Below the pieces are notes generated by a model. That model was not told the origin of the DNA. It was given only the letters and a program-made list of their open reading frames with translations, and did no database searches. A stretch of 64,000 bases of DNA from Psychroflexus maritimus (lineage in GTDB: Bacteria > Bacteroidota > Bacteroidia > Flavobacteriales > Flavobacteriaceae), in contig NZ_JAANAS010000050.1 of assembly GCF_011089875.1 (NCBI RefSeq), positions 51,992-115,991 of the forward strand, read 5' to 3'. Shown piece by piece: positions 37,192-45,965 of the stretch. The position numbers were made by a program, and so were the translations under genes. Position 1 is the stretch's first letter. Each line of letters begins with the position of its first letter.

Positions 37192-38421
37192 ATGGCTGAG
37201 GCCAAATTTAATATAGATAAAATAAGACAAGATTTTCCTATTTTACAACGCAAAGTAAACGGGCAAAATCTTGTTTATTTTGATAACGCAGCAACTTCTC
37301 AAACTCCTAAACAGGTAATTGATTGCATAATTGATTATTATGAGAATTATAATGCAAATATTCATAGGGGGGTTCATTCGCTGTCGCAAGAGGCTACAGA
37401 TGCCTATGAACAAGCGAGGATTAAAATTCAGAAGCATTTTAATGCCAAGCAAGCACACGAAATTATTCTTACCTCCGGAACCACCCACGCCATTAATTTG
37501 GTTGCGCATGCCTATGGTAGCATGCTAACTAAGGGTGATGAGGTTCTTGTTTCTGCATTAGAGCATCATTCTAATATAGTTCCTTGGCAAATGATGTGCG
37601 AAAAAAATGGTGCTCACTTAAAAGTGATTCCAATGCTTGAAAATGGACAACTGGATATGGAATACTTCCACCAGAGTTTAAGTACTAAAACAAAAATGGT
37701 TTTTGTTAATCATGTATCAAACGCCTTGGGAACTATAAATCCAATTCAGGAAATCATTAATGCCGCTCATCAAGTTAATGCACGTGTTTTAGTAGATGGA
37801 GCTCAAGCCGCGCCACATATTCAGGCTGATGTACAAGCCTTAGATGTGGATTTTTATACGGTTTCTGCCCATAAAATGTGCGGGCCCACCGGTGTAGGAA
37901 TGCTATATGCTAAAGAAGAATTATTAGAACAAATGCCACCTTATCAAGGAGGAGGTGAAATGATAGCTGAAGTAAGTTTTGAAAAAACTACTTACGCTGG
38001 ATTGCCTCACAAATTTGAAGCAGGAACCCCAAATATTGCTGGTGGAATTGCTTTTGGTGCTGCATTAGATTATATGCATGAAATTGGCTTTAAATCAATT
38101 GAAGCTTATGAAAACGAATTATTGATCTATGCCACTCATCTAATTCAAGAAATTGATGGCATTGTTATTTATGGCCCTGAACCAGAAAGTAAAACCGCAG
38201 TTCTATCTTTTAATGTAGAAGGATTACATGCTTACGATTTAGGAACTATCTTAGATCAAATGGGTATTGCGTTAAGAACAGGACATCATTGTGCTCAACC
38301 AATTATGGAATATTATAAAATTCCTGGAACAGCTAGGGCTTCTTTTTCATTTTATAATACTAAAAAAGAAATTAATATATTTATTGATGCGCTTAAAAAA
38401 GCCATCTCAATGTTAACTTAA
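37192..38421 (+). CDS. sufS: cysteine desulfurase SufS
   Basis: A 409-residue PLP enzyme that takes sulfur from cysteine. The PLP lysine is Lys228 in VSAHKMCGP and the sulfur-accepting cysteine is Cys367 in RTGHHCAQP, the class II arrangement typical of SufS. It passes persulfide to SufE, encoded downstream after one intervening lipoprotein gene. Confidence 0.95.
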   Translation: MAEAKFNIDKIRQDFPILQRKVNGQNLVYFDNAATSQTPKQVIDCIIDYYENYNANIHRGVHSLSQEATDAYEQARIKIQKHFNAKQAHEIILTSGTTHAINLVAHAYGSMLTKGDEVLVSALEHHSNIVPWQMMCEKNGAHLKVIPMLENGQLDMEYFHQSLSTKTKMVFVNHVSNALGTINPIQEIINAAHQVNARVLVDGAQAAPHIQADVQALDVDFYTVSAHKMCGPTGVGMLYAKEELLEQMPPYQGGGEMIAEVSFEKTTYAGLPHKFEAGTPNIAGGIAFGAALDYMHEIGFKSIEAYENELLIYATHLIQEIDGIVIYGPEPESKTAVLSFNVEGLHAYDLGTILDQMGIALRTGHHCAQPIMEYYKIPGTARASFSFYNTKKEINIFIDALKKAISMLT

Positions 38422-38431
38422 TACAACAATT

Positions 38432-38860
38432 ATGAAAAATAAAACTTTATTTTTATTAGTTCTTGCACTTGCTTTAATCTCTTTTCAATGCAAATCAACA
38501 AAACCTGGTTCTATGTATGATAAAGATTTAAAAGAAGGAGAATTTATAGTAAATCAACTTAATGATAAACAAATTACAGGTCATGAGTTAACCTTCATTA
38601 TTGATGCTAACGAAAAAAGGATTAGTGGTCAGTCTTCGTGCAATACCTACGGAGTATCTTATGAAATTAATGAAAATGGAGTTCTTGATAAAGGTTTTGT
38701 AATTGCAACTAAGATGTACTGCGATAATAAGATGAAACTTGAAAATGAATTCATAAAAGCAGTCGGTGATTTTATAAAGTTTGAATATGCTGAAGAAGAA
38801 ACTAAATTAAACTTATTTGATGAGGAAGGAAATAAGCTTATTGAACTCCAAAAAAAATAA
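38432..38860 (+). CDS. META-domain (HslJ-like) lipoprotein
   Basis: A 142-residue lipoprotein with Cys20 (LALISFQC) and a META/HslJ-like domain: LTFIIDANEKRISGQSSCN and ATKMYCDNKMKLENEFIKA give the two cysteines and the strand pattern of that family. META proteins are linked to heat-shock or stress phenotypes but lack a known activity. It sits between sufS and sufE with gaps of 10 and 4 bases. Confidence 0.8.
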   Translation: MKNKTLFLLVLALALISFQCKSTKPGSMYDKDLKEGEFIVNQLNDKQITGHELTFIIDANEKRISGQSSCNTYGVSYEINENGVLDKGFVIATKMYCDNKMKLENEFIKAVGDFIKFEYAEEETKLNLFDEEGNKLIELQKK

Positions 38861-38864
38861 CTAA

Positions 38865-39290
38865 ATGAGTCAGATCAAAGAACGTCAGGAAGAAATCATA
38901 GACGAATTTTCTATGTTTGAAGATTGGATGCAGCGTTACGAGTACATGATTGAACTCGGAAAAAGCCTGCCAACAATAGACGAACAACACAAAAAAGATG
39001 AAAATATTATTAAAGGTTGCCAAAGCAGGGTTTGGTTGTATGCCGATTTAGAAGGTGAAAAGATTAAATTTTCTGCCGATAGTGATGCCATAATTACAAA
39101 GGGAATTATAGCTCTATTAATACGTGTTTTTTCAGACCAAACTCCGAAAGATATTTTACAAGCGGATGTCAAATTTATTGATGAAATTGGATTAAAAGAC
39201 CACTTATCTCCAACCCGAGCAAATGGATTGGTGAGTATGATTAAACAATTAAAAAACTATGCTTTAGCATATCAAGCAAAATTAAGTTAA
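38865..39290 (+). CDS. sufE: sulfur acceptor protein SufE
   Basis: A 141-residue SufE. The persulfide cysteine is Cys52 in IKGCQSRVWLYA, and the preceding WMQRYEYMIELGKSLP is conserved. It relays sulfur from SufS to SufBCD. It begins 4 bases after the META lipoprotein gene. Confidence 0.94.
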   Translation: MSQIKERQEEIIDEFSMFEDWMQRYEYMIELGKSLPTIDEQHKKDENIIKGCQSRVWLYADLEGEKIKFSADSDAIITKGIIALLIRVFSDQTPKDILQADVKFIDEIGLKDHLSPTRANGLVSMIKQLKNYALAYQAKLS

Positions 39291-39291
39291 C

Positions 39292-39615
39292 ATGGCTGAA
39301 ATAATTAATACTGAAGAATTAGGAGATAAAATAGTACGTGTTTTGAAAACTATTTATGACCCAGAAATACCCGTAGATATATATGAGCTTGGGCTAATCT
39401 ATGACGTATTTGTTAATGAAGATAATGAGGTTAAAATAATCATGACATTAACTTCGCCTAATTGCCCTGTGGCCGAATCACTTCCTCAAGAAGTGCAGGA
39501 AAAAGTCAAGTCTTTAGACAGTGTTAAAGATGTTGAAGTTGAAATGACATTTGACCCCGCTTGGACCAAAGACAATATGAGTGAAGAAGCTAAGTTAGAA
39601 CTTGGAATGTTGTAA
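39292..39615 (+). CDS. SufT/MIP18 (DUF59) family Fe-S maturation protein
   Basis: A 107-residue MIP18-family protein. YDPEIPVDIYELGLIYDVFV and TSPNCPVAESLPQEV carry the family motif and its conserved cysteine. Homologues act late in cluster delivery. It starts one base after the sufE stop, so co-translation is likely. Confidence 0.9.
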   Translation: MAEIINTEELGDKIVRVLKTIYDPEIPVDIYELGLIYDVFVNEDNEVKIIMTLTSPNCPVAESLPQEVQEKVKSLDSVKDVEVEMTFDPAWTKDNMSEEAKLELGML

Positions 39616-39620
39616 TTGTT

Positions 39621-40127
39621 ATGGCAGAGATTGTAAATAGAGTAGCTAATAGTAAACTTAAAACCTTCGATTTAGAAGAAATTTATCCAGAAGGAGAGCG
39701 TGTAGCAATTGATATTAGTCAATGGCTTGAAAATGGCTTTATACTTAGAGAAAAAGAGTTTAGAGTGCAATTAAAATCTTTTAATTGGAATCACTATACC
39801 GATAAATATGTGGCTATTCATTGTTCTACCGATGCTGTTTTACCAGCTTATACTTATTTATTAGTTACTGCTCACCTCTCAGGTATTGCCAAAAAAGTAG
39901 TTCAAGGTTCATTAGCAAATTTAGAGCTTGTTATTTTTACTGAATTACTTCAGCAACTTGACACCAAGCCTTACGAAAATGCCCCCGTTATTATTAAAGG
40001 TTGTTCAAATAAACCCATACCAGAATCAGCTTATTTATTGCTTTTTCAGCAACTTGAAAAAGTTTCGAAATCGGTTATGTTTGGCGAAGCTTGTTCGTCG
40101 GTTCCTATCTACAAAAAGAAAAAATAA
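39621..40127 (+). CDS. DUF2480 family protein
   Basis: A 168-residue soluble protein recognised as DUF2480 (ERVAIDISQWLENGFILREK; VIIKGCSNKPIPESAYLLLF). The function is unknown; in Bacteroidota the family often ends suf operons, as here. The cysteine in KGCSNKP is well placed to be conserved, but no role can be read from it. Confidence 0.85.
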   Translation: MAEIVNRVANSKLKTFDLEEIYPEGERVAIDISQWLENGFILREKEFRVQLKSFNWNHYTDKYVAIHCSTDAVLPAYTYLLVTAHLSGIAKKVVQGSLANLELVIFTELLQQLDTKPYENAPVIIKGCSNKPIPESAYLLLFQQLEKVSKSVMFGEACSSVPIYKKKK

Positions 40128-40166
40128 TTTTCATAAATTTGCCACTTAATTTTAAAAAAGCAAACT

Positions 40167-41066
40167 ATGAAAAAAATACTATTACTCTTATCAATGCTTT
40201 TTCTATCAAGCATGGTTATAGCGCAAGATGAAGAGGAGACAAATGATGAAGAAACTGGGCCATGGACAATGGGAGGTGATTTTTCTTTCCTAATCAATCA
40301 ATCTACTTTTAATGATGATTGGTTAGGCGGTGGAGTTTCTAACTTTTCTGCTAATGTTTTGGTAAGTTACGACCTAAATTATAAGAAAGATAAAATTACT
40401 TGGGATAATAAATTTCTAGGTGATTATGGGCTTACACGCACCAAAGATCAAGATTTTAATAGGAAGACCAACGACCGTTTGGAAGTAAACTCAGTTTTAG
40501 GTTACCAAATGGGAGAATCTAAATGGAGCTATTCTGCTATGATGAATTTTAGAACTCAATTTGCACCGGGTTACGTTTTCGACCAAGATGAAGAAGGGAA
40601 TGAAACTAGAACTTTAGAAACAGAATTTATGTCGCCAGCTTTTTTACAATTTGGTTTGGGTGCGCAATGGCGAGATAGCGATGATTTACGAGTGAATTTA
40701 TCACCAGCCACCGGACGTGTGATTTTGGCAAGTTCAGATTTTACTACTAGTCCAGGCTATGTAGATGGTGATTTCTTTGGTTTAGATGAAGGAAAAAGCG
40801 CAAGGTATGAGTTTGGTGCGGCAATTAATGCTTATGGTAAGTTCAACATCATGAAAGGAATTACTGCGGAAAACTTTCTTAATCTTTATGCCAATTACCT
40901 TGAAGACTTTGGAAATATAGACATTGATTACACCCTCAATTTAGTTTTGAAAGTAAATGACTTGATTTCAACTAATTTTACTTTTCAAGCTATTTATGAC
41001 GACAATGCTGTGAAAGGATTTCAGGTGAGACAAGTTTTGGGTGTGGGAGTAAATTTTGCTCTGTAG
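40167..41066 (+). CDS. DUF3078 family secreted/outer-membrane protein
   Basis: A signal peptide (ILLLLSMLFLSSMVIAQ) precedes an acidic spacer and a beta-rich domain that I recognise as DUF3078 (FSFLINQSTFNDDWLGGGVS). The C-terminus ends in a hydrophobic strand (RQVLGVGVNFAL), typical of outer-membrane barrels. Function unknown. It follows the suf operon by 39 bases and is closed by a terminator. Confidence 0.83.
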   Translation: MKKILLLLSMLFLSSMVIAQDEEETNDEETGPWTMGGDFSFLINQSTFNDDWLGGGVSNFSANVLVSYDLNYKKDKITWDNKFLGDYGLTRTKDQDFNRKTNDRLEVNSVLGYQMGESKWSYSAMMNFRTQFAPGYVFDQDEEGNETRTLETEFMSPAFLQFGLGAQWRDSDDLRVNLSPATGRVILASSDFTTSPGYVDGDFFGLDEGKSARYEFGAAINAYGKFNIMKGITAENFLNLYANYLEDFGNIDIDYTLNLVLKVNDLISTNFTFQAIYDDNAVKGFQVRQVLGVGVNFAL

Positions 41067-41089
41067 AATTCTAAAAATAACATCGAATT

Positions 41090-41129
41090 AAATCTCAAGT
41101 TGATATTTTTCAGCTTGAGATTTTTTTTT
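41090..41129 (+). terminator. terminator after DUF3078
   Basis: AATCTCAAG (41091-41099) pairs with CTTGAGATT (41114-41122) and is followed by a T-run. It lies between the convergent DUF3078 and recG genes. Confidence 0.85.
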
Positions 41130-41186
41130 AAAAAATGAATGAGCTAAATAGCGTCAGTTGATGGTTAAGTTGGGATTAAACTGCTA

Positions 41187-43292
41187 TTAACTAATGTAAT
41201 TCCAAATTTGTTTGTCTTTTACTACTTGCTCGTAAGTAATTCGAATAGGAAAGTTAGCCTTGTTAGTCAAATCTGGATCCAATTTCAATACTTGATAGGC
41301 AATGCTTCTTGCTAACTTCAAAATACTTCCATCTTGAATTAAATCGGCTATTTTTAAATTTAAAACACCACTTTGTTGGGTTCCCATTAAATCACCTGGG
41401 CCTCTCAGCTTCAAATCTACTTCTGCAATTTTAAACCCGTCGTTGGTTTGTGTCATGGTTTCTAATCTTACCTTGCCATCGCTACTTAATTTGTGGCCGG
41501 TAAGTAAAATGCAATAACTTTGTTCAGCACCTCGCCCTACACGCCCCCTTAGCTGGTGCAATTGCGACAAACCAAATTTTTCTGCACTTTCAATAATCAT
41601 CACACTAGCATTGGGTACATTAACCCCTACTTCAATTACAGTAGTGGCCACCATAATTTGTGTTTCGCCATTGACAAAACGTTGCATTTCGTAGGCTTTA
41701 TCTTGCGCTTTCATATTACCGTGAACAATAGAAACTTGATATTTTGGCTTTGGAAATTCACGTACTACACTTTCATAACCATCCATCAAGTCTTTGTAAT
41801 CAAAGTTAGCCGATTCTTCAATTAACGGATAAACCATGTAAATTTGTCTTCCCTTATTTATTTCATCACGAATAAATTTAAAAACGCGTAATCTATGGCT
41901 ATCGTAACGATGTACCGTTTTAATCGGCTTTCTGCCCGGTGGGAGTTCGTCAATCACAGAAATATCTAAATCACCATACACACTCATTGCCAAAGTTCTA
42001 GGAATAGGTGTGGCGGTCATCACTAAAATATGAGGCGGTAACTTGTTTTTTTTCCAAAGTTTAGCACGTTGTGCCACACCAAAACGATGTTGTTCATCAA
42101 TAATGGCTAAGCCTAAATTTTTAAAATTCACCTTAGGTTCAATTAATGCGTGAGTTCCAATAAGAATATGCAAATTGCCATTTTCTAGGGCTTCGTGAAT
42201 AATTCTTCGTTCTTTAGTTTTTGTTGAGCCCGTTAAAAGCTTCACTTGAATTCCTAATTTTTCGCACATTTCAGCAATACCTTCATAATGTTGGGTAGCT
42301 AAAATTTCGGTAGGTGCCATCATGCAAGCTTGAAAACCATTATCAATAGCCATGAGCATACTCATTAAACCTACAATGGTTTTTCCAGAGCCAACATCAC
42401 CTTGTAGCAAACGATTCATCTGTGCGTTACTAGCCAAGTCTTTCCTGATTTCCTTCACCACTCGCTTTTGTGCATTGGTTAATTCAAAAGGAAGAACTTC
42501 GTTATAAAACTGATGAAAATGATGACCTAACTCTTTAAACGGATAACCTTTAATCTTTGTTTTTTTAATTAAATTTTTTCGAATTAATTGCAATTGAATA
42601 AAGAAAAATTCTTCAAATTTAAGTCGGTGCCTAGCTTTATGAAGTAAGTCGGCCGACTGAGGAAAATGCACATTTAAAAGGGCTTTGCTTCTTGAAACAA
42701 GTTTGTTTTGTTCAATTACCTCTTGCGAAAGTGTTTCTGTGAAGCCGTTTTTAGCTAACTTAAATAATTCAAGAATCATTTTATTTAATACCCGATTACT
42801 CACTCCCTTTTTGGTCAATTTTTCTGTAAGCGAATACACCGGTTGCATGCTCACTTTAAGTTCTTTTTTATGCGTTTCTAAAAGTTCCATTTCAGGATGT
42901 GGCATGCTCGGGGTACTTCCCATCCATGTAATTTTACCAAAAATAATGTAAGGCGTATTCACTTTAATGTTCTCTCTAATCCATTTGTGTCCTCTAAACC
43001 AAACCAACTTCATGTTTCCAGTAGCGTCTTCAAAAACAGCCTCTAAGCGTTTACCTCGTTTCTGTGGAATCATTCTTAGGCTTGTAATCTGTCCAAGAAT
43101 TTGAACTTCAGAATTCACCTGTTTCAGTTCGTTAATCTTATAGTATTTGGTTTTGTCGATATAGCGGAAGGGAAAATGATTCAACAAATCATGGAAGGTG
43201 TGAATACCTAACTCTTTTTCGAGTAAATCAGCTTTGGTAGGACCAACTCCTTTCAAGTAGGTAATTGGGGTAAGCAATTCCTGTTGATTCAT
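41187..43292 (-). CDS. recG: ATP-dependent DNA helicase RecG
   Basis: A 701-residue RecG that remodels stalled forks and branched DNA. It has an N-terminal wedge/OB domain (LTPITYLKGVGPTKADLLEK), Walker A GDVGSGKTIVG, DEQH box DEQHRFG, helicase motif TATPIPRTLAM and the C-terminal RecG block GRVGRGAEQSYC, LRGPGDLMGTQQSG. Length is normal. A diverged 55-bp duplicate of its first codons lies at 44526-44580, beyond two small accessory genes. Confidence 0.96.
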   Translation of the reverse strand: MNQQELLTPITYLKGVGPTKADLLEKELGIHTFHDLLNHFPFRYIDKTKYYKINELKQVNSEVQILGQITSLRMIPQKRGKRLEAVFEDATGNMKLVWFRGHKWIRENIKVNTPYIIFGKITWMGSTPSMPHPEMELLETHKKELKVSMQPVYSLTEKLTKKGVSNRVLNKMILELFKLAKNGFTETLSQEVIEQNKLVSRSKALLNVHFPQSADLLHKARHRLKFEEFFFIQLQLIRKNLIKKTKIKGYPFKELGHHFHQFYNEVLPFELTNAQKRVVKEIRKDLASNAQMNRLLQGDVGSGKTIVGLMSMLMAIDNGFQACMMAPTEILATQHYEGIAEMCEKLGIQVKLLTGSTKTKERRIIHEALENGNLHILIGTHALIEPKVNFKNLGLAIIDEQHRFGVAQRAKLWKKNKLPPHILVMTATPIPRTLAMSVYGDLDISVIDELPPGRKPIKTVHRYDSHRLRVFKFIRDEINKGRQIYMVYPLIEESANFDYKDLMDGYESVVREFPKPKYQVSIVHGNMKAQDKAYEMQRFVNGETQIMVATTVIEVGVNVPNASVMIIESAEKFGLSQLHQLRGRVGRGAEQSYCILLTGHKLSSDGKVRLETMTQTNDGFKIAEVDLKLRGPGDLMGTQQSGVLNLKIADLIQDGSILKLARSIAYQVLKLDPDLTNKANFPIRITYEQVVKDKQIWNYIS

Positions 43293-43430
43293 GAATTATT
43301 CTTTGGTAATCTGTGAAATGGTAAATTTAATAAATAACCTCAAAATTAGAAGGCACACATCATTTTTTTAAAAATAATTTTGTTGTTAATTTTTTTTTGT
43401 TAATTTAGTTTGAACTTCATTAAAATGATT

Positions 43431-43453
43431 TACAAAGCTACAAAGCTACAAGC
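43431..43453 (+). repeat. short tandem repeat
   Basis: Two and a half copies of the 8-base unit TACAAAGC lie upstream of the first accessory gene. Too short to assign a role; recorded because it lies at the boundary of the accessory segment. Confidence 0.5.
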
Positions 43454-43550
43454 ATAAGTTTTTTTATGCGGTATTTGGTTTTACTTAATTTTTTAAATTG
43501 ATTTTTTAGAACTATTAAAAATTTAAAAATAACTAAATACACATTTATGT

Positions 43551-43787
43551 ATGAAAATTAAGAAAATTCAATTAATGTTGTTACTTTCATTTCTTTTTGC
43601 TGGAGATATTATTGGCTATCAAGGAGATTCTGGTAACCTAAAAAATGCAATAAAAAGAGGTACTACGGTATCACATACGCATATAAAAATTAAAAATAGT
43701 ATCGGAACTATTATTAATCCAGAAGATTGGATAGGTAGCCTTACTATAACTGAAAATGAAAAAATAAATAATAATGATTGTGAATAA
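43551..43787 (+). CDS. small exported protein of unknown function
   Basis: A 78-residue protein with a possible signal peptide (IQLMLLLSFLFAGDIIGYQ) and a polar remainder of about 58 residues (GNLKNAIKRGTTVSHTHIKI). No family was recognised. It overlaps the next gene by 14 bases, suggesting a two-gene unit. It is the first gene of the segment bounded by recG and the displaced recG fragment; it could be a remnant. Confidence 0.5.
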   Translation: MKIKKIQLMLLLSFLFAGDIIGYQGDSGNLKNAIKRGTTVSHTHIKIKNSIGTIINPEDWIGSLTITENEKINNNDCE

Positions 43788-44373
43788 CAAAAAAATGATA
43801 CGAATAAATATTATAGTCATATTTTCCTTTCTTTCTATAATTACTGATGCACAAAATCAAAATGAGATTGAGTTTACAAACCTTAGTACAAGCCTTTTTG
43901 ATGAAATAAAGTTTCATGGAGTATTATTTACTGATATTAAGGATGCTAATGCTAATGTAGATGTTATGGAAGAATTGTTTGAAAATGAGGAAGAAGAAAG
44001 TACTGTGGCACAAAATGGTATGCAGATAGCTGATGGTTACCAACTCTCTATTAATCAGTACGGTGAAGATATAGGTGAACCTAGAAAAGATTTTGTTTAT
44101 TACTTTGGCCTAAAAGTTTATTTTGGAATAACAAATAATAGCGATACCTATGAGGTTTTAGACTTAAAAGCTAATTCAATATCCATAAATGAGGTTACTT
44201 TAGAAATAGGAGACGATATAGAAAACCTTAATATTGATTATCACATTAATAGTGATATCGAGAACGACAAGTTTATTTTTATTATCAGGAACGGATCATT
44301 TTGTTGTCCTATTTCTATAAGCTTAACACCTGACAATAAGGTTAGTAAAATACACTATTATGAAATACCTTAA
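43774..44373 (+). CDS. secreted protein of unknown function
   Basis: A 199-residue protein with signal peptide IRINIIVIFSFLSIITDAQ. The start is 43774 or, equally plausibly, the second ATG at 43795, directly before the hydrophobic segment. The mature part is acidic and beta-rich (DFVYYFGLKVYFGITNNSDT), with an adjacent cysteine pair (SFCCPISISL) near the end. No family was recognised. It overlaps the preceding small gene and is followed by a terminator. Confidence 0.62.
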   Translation: MIVNNKKMIRINIIVIFSFLSIITDAQNQNEIEFTNLSTSLFDEIKFHGVLFTDIKDANANVDVMEELFENEEEESTVAQNGMQIADGYQLSINQYGEDIGEPRKDFVYYFGLKVYFGITNNSDTYEVLDLKANSISINEVTLEIGDDIENLNIDYHINSDIENDKFIFIIRNGSFCCPISISLTPDNKVSKIHYYEIP

Positions 44374-44394
44374 GGTTTATTTATAATTGAGTAC

Positions 44395-44425
44395 ACCACC
44401 TTTCATCTACGCAAGGTGGTTTTTT
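44395..44425 (+). terminator. terminator after the 199-residue secreted protein
   Basis: ACCACCTT (44395-44402) pairs perfectly with AAGGTGGT (44413-44420), 10-base loop, then T-run. Confidence 0.88.
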
Positions 44426-44525
44426 GTAAATTTATTATCATGGATTGTTTTATAAATGCTTTAGCTTCCTATTTATCGGAAAATCAATTTACGTTTGCTA
44501 ATAGACTAGAATCCTCTATACCTGA

Positions 44526-44580
44526 GCTTTGGTAGGCCTCACTCCTTTTAAGTAGGTAATTGGGGTAAGCAATTCCTGTT
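44526..44580 (-). repeat. displaced 55-bp duplicate of the recG 5' end
   Basis: This segment matches 43231-43285 (the start of recG) at 51 of 55 positions by eye, in the same orientation. The 31 bases at 44550-44580 are identical to 43255-43285. On the minus strand it still encodes QELLTPITYLKGV then RPTKA, with Gly changed to Arg and two synonymous differences. It lacks the start codon and the rest of recG. Confidence 0.9.
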
Positions 44581-44733
44581 TAAAACTGATTAATCTATTT
44601 TATTCAGTAAGAACATCTATTAAATACGTTAATTTTATCACGATAGCTAACTAAGACTATCCTTCAAAAAAATGCCCTGTAACTGAATATCCTTATAGAT
44701 TTTGACTTTGTGGTTATAATTCAACTCAGGTTA

Positions 44734-45222
44734 TTAATAAATGGGGACTTGAATGTATAAGGGTAGATTAAATCCAACATCTACTGGTGTTCCAGAACAA
44801 ATTGCTGTTTTTTTTATTTTAGGCAATTTTATAAGCAATTTTTCAAAATAAGGGACAAGTTTAGGGTATTCAGTATCAATTTCCTTTACACTCCATTTCT
44901 TGTTTGCTCCTAAAACAACTCTTATCTTGTTTTTAATTGTAATTTCATTACCTTTTAATTGTTCCCATTGTGTTGTGCTTAGAGTGTCTCTTAAGGTCTG
45001 ATTAACAACTTTTCCTACAAAATTATAGTTTATTTTTTTGTTTAATTTCTTCTGAATTTCTTCGGAAAAACACTTTTTAGCTGATTTTAATGAACTTTGG
45101 TCAGAGCATCTTCTAATTTCAGGATATCGTTCACAACTTGAAGAATCATTAGGCAAAACTAGGTTCTGAGCGCTAATTATCAAAGGTAAAAATAAGAATA
45201 AAGCATGTATATGTTTTTTCAT
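44734..45222 (-). CDS. secreted TonB-C-terminal-like domain protein
   Basis: A 162-residue protein with a signal peptide (ALFLFLPLIISAQ). The cysteine-rich part (CERYPEIRRCSDQSSLKSAK, KKCFSEEIQKKLNKKINYNF) and the end (LIKLPKIKKTAICSGTPVDV, then NLPLYIQV) resemble the P..GC...C and LPKMKPG..GKPV..PFxLP pattern of TonB C-terminal domains in Bacteroidota. The inner-membrane anchor and proline-rich linker of a true TonB are missing, so it is a free secreted domain. The similarity is by eye and moderate. Confidence 0.6.
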   Translation of the reverse strand: MKKHIHALFLFLPLIISAQNLVLPNDSSSCERYPEIRRCSDQSSLKSAKKCFSEEIQKKLNKKINYNFVGKVVNQTLRDTLSTTQWEQLKGNEITIKNKIRVVLGANKKWSVKEIDTEYPKLVPYFEKLLIKLPKIKKTAICSGTPVDVGFNLPLYIQVPIY

Positions 45223-45356
45223 GTTAGTTTTTTTGGTTTATTAATTGACAAACCAAATGTAGGAAATATAAATAAAATAAGGTATATTTATATCTAATTT
45301 CGAGTTAATAAAATTGCTGTATTTTTAACAGGTAAATTTTATGCGGTGCGTTTTTA

Positions 45357-45965
45357 TTGTATTTTCACATAAACAAATTAAATATATTCTATCATGAAAA
45401 AATAATACTAGCTTTAGTGATAATTTTTACTTCATTAAGCTATGCACAGAATTCAACTCAAAATTGGGAAGATTTAGAAGGTACTTGGAAATACCAAGAT
45501 GAGGAAGTAGAATTTTATTTAATTCTGCTGTATAAACAAATTGAAGTTAGGAAGGGGAAAATTGAAAATAGATTAATTGGTTTTACAAAACTAAACCATA
45601 ATAGAGAAGAACTTTATAACCGTTTAAACAATAAGGACTTTTTTATGGATAAGCAAATATTTAAGCCTTTAGAAATTTATAATGTAAATAAACCAGATTC
45701 TAAAAATATTACCCCAGATTTTAATATTGCATTAAGAAGTAAAGGCTTAAGTGGCACTTATGCTGCAATGAATTTTTCGAGTATAGTAAATGTGAAATGT
45801 GAATTCAATGATAATACCCTAACACCTCATTTTACACCCCCCCCTAGCGATGTTATAAGACCAGATATTGTGCAAAAAAGAGAAGCCATGTATGCTAATC
45901 ACATCCCTGAGTTGCCTTCTACTTGGGTATTAGAGCGAGTAACAGCAGATGAGATTAAAGAGTAG
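45357..45965 (+). CDS. secreted protein of unknown function, start region disrupted
   Basis: The frame encodes a signal-peptide-like segment (KIILALVIIFTSLSYAQ) and a polar domain (WEDLEGTWKYQDEEVEFYLI). In this frame no ATG precedes the signal peptide; only TTG at 45357 is available. An ATG at 45394-45396 followed by six A lies one base out of frame, and a seventh A would give MKKIILALVIIF, a textbook start with 190 residues. So either a one-base loss inactivated the start or the sequence has an error. WEDLEGTWKY faintly resembles lipocalin-like starts. No family is assigned. Confidence 0.55.
   Translation: MYFHINKLNIFYHEKIILALVIIFTSLSYAQNSTQNWEDLEGTWKYQDEEVEFYLILLYKQIEVRKGKIENRLIGFTKLNHNREELYNRLNNKDFFMDKQIFKPLEIYNVNKPDSKNITPDFNIALRSKGLSGTYAAMNFSSIVNVKCEFNDNTLTPHFTPPPSDVIRPDIVQKREAMYANHIPELPSTWVLERVTADEIKE

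Larger units (their letters stand above)
44374..44733. other. 360-base gap without a gene
   Basis: It holds a terminator hairpin (44395-44425) and a displaced fragment of the recG 5' end (44526-44580). The rest (44426-44525 and 44581-44733) shows no open frame, promoter match or RNA structure that I can support. Confidence 0.7.

Noticed and set aside
44526..44580. A second recG gene or pseudogene
   Set aside because: Only about 18 codons of the 5' end are present and no other part of recG was found in the flanks, so it is a fragment, treated as a repeat.
43293..44580. Transposon or insertion sequence
   Set aside because: No transposase or integrase frame and no terminal inverted repeats were found; only the recG-derived direct repeat flanks it.
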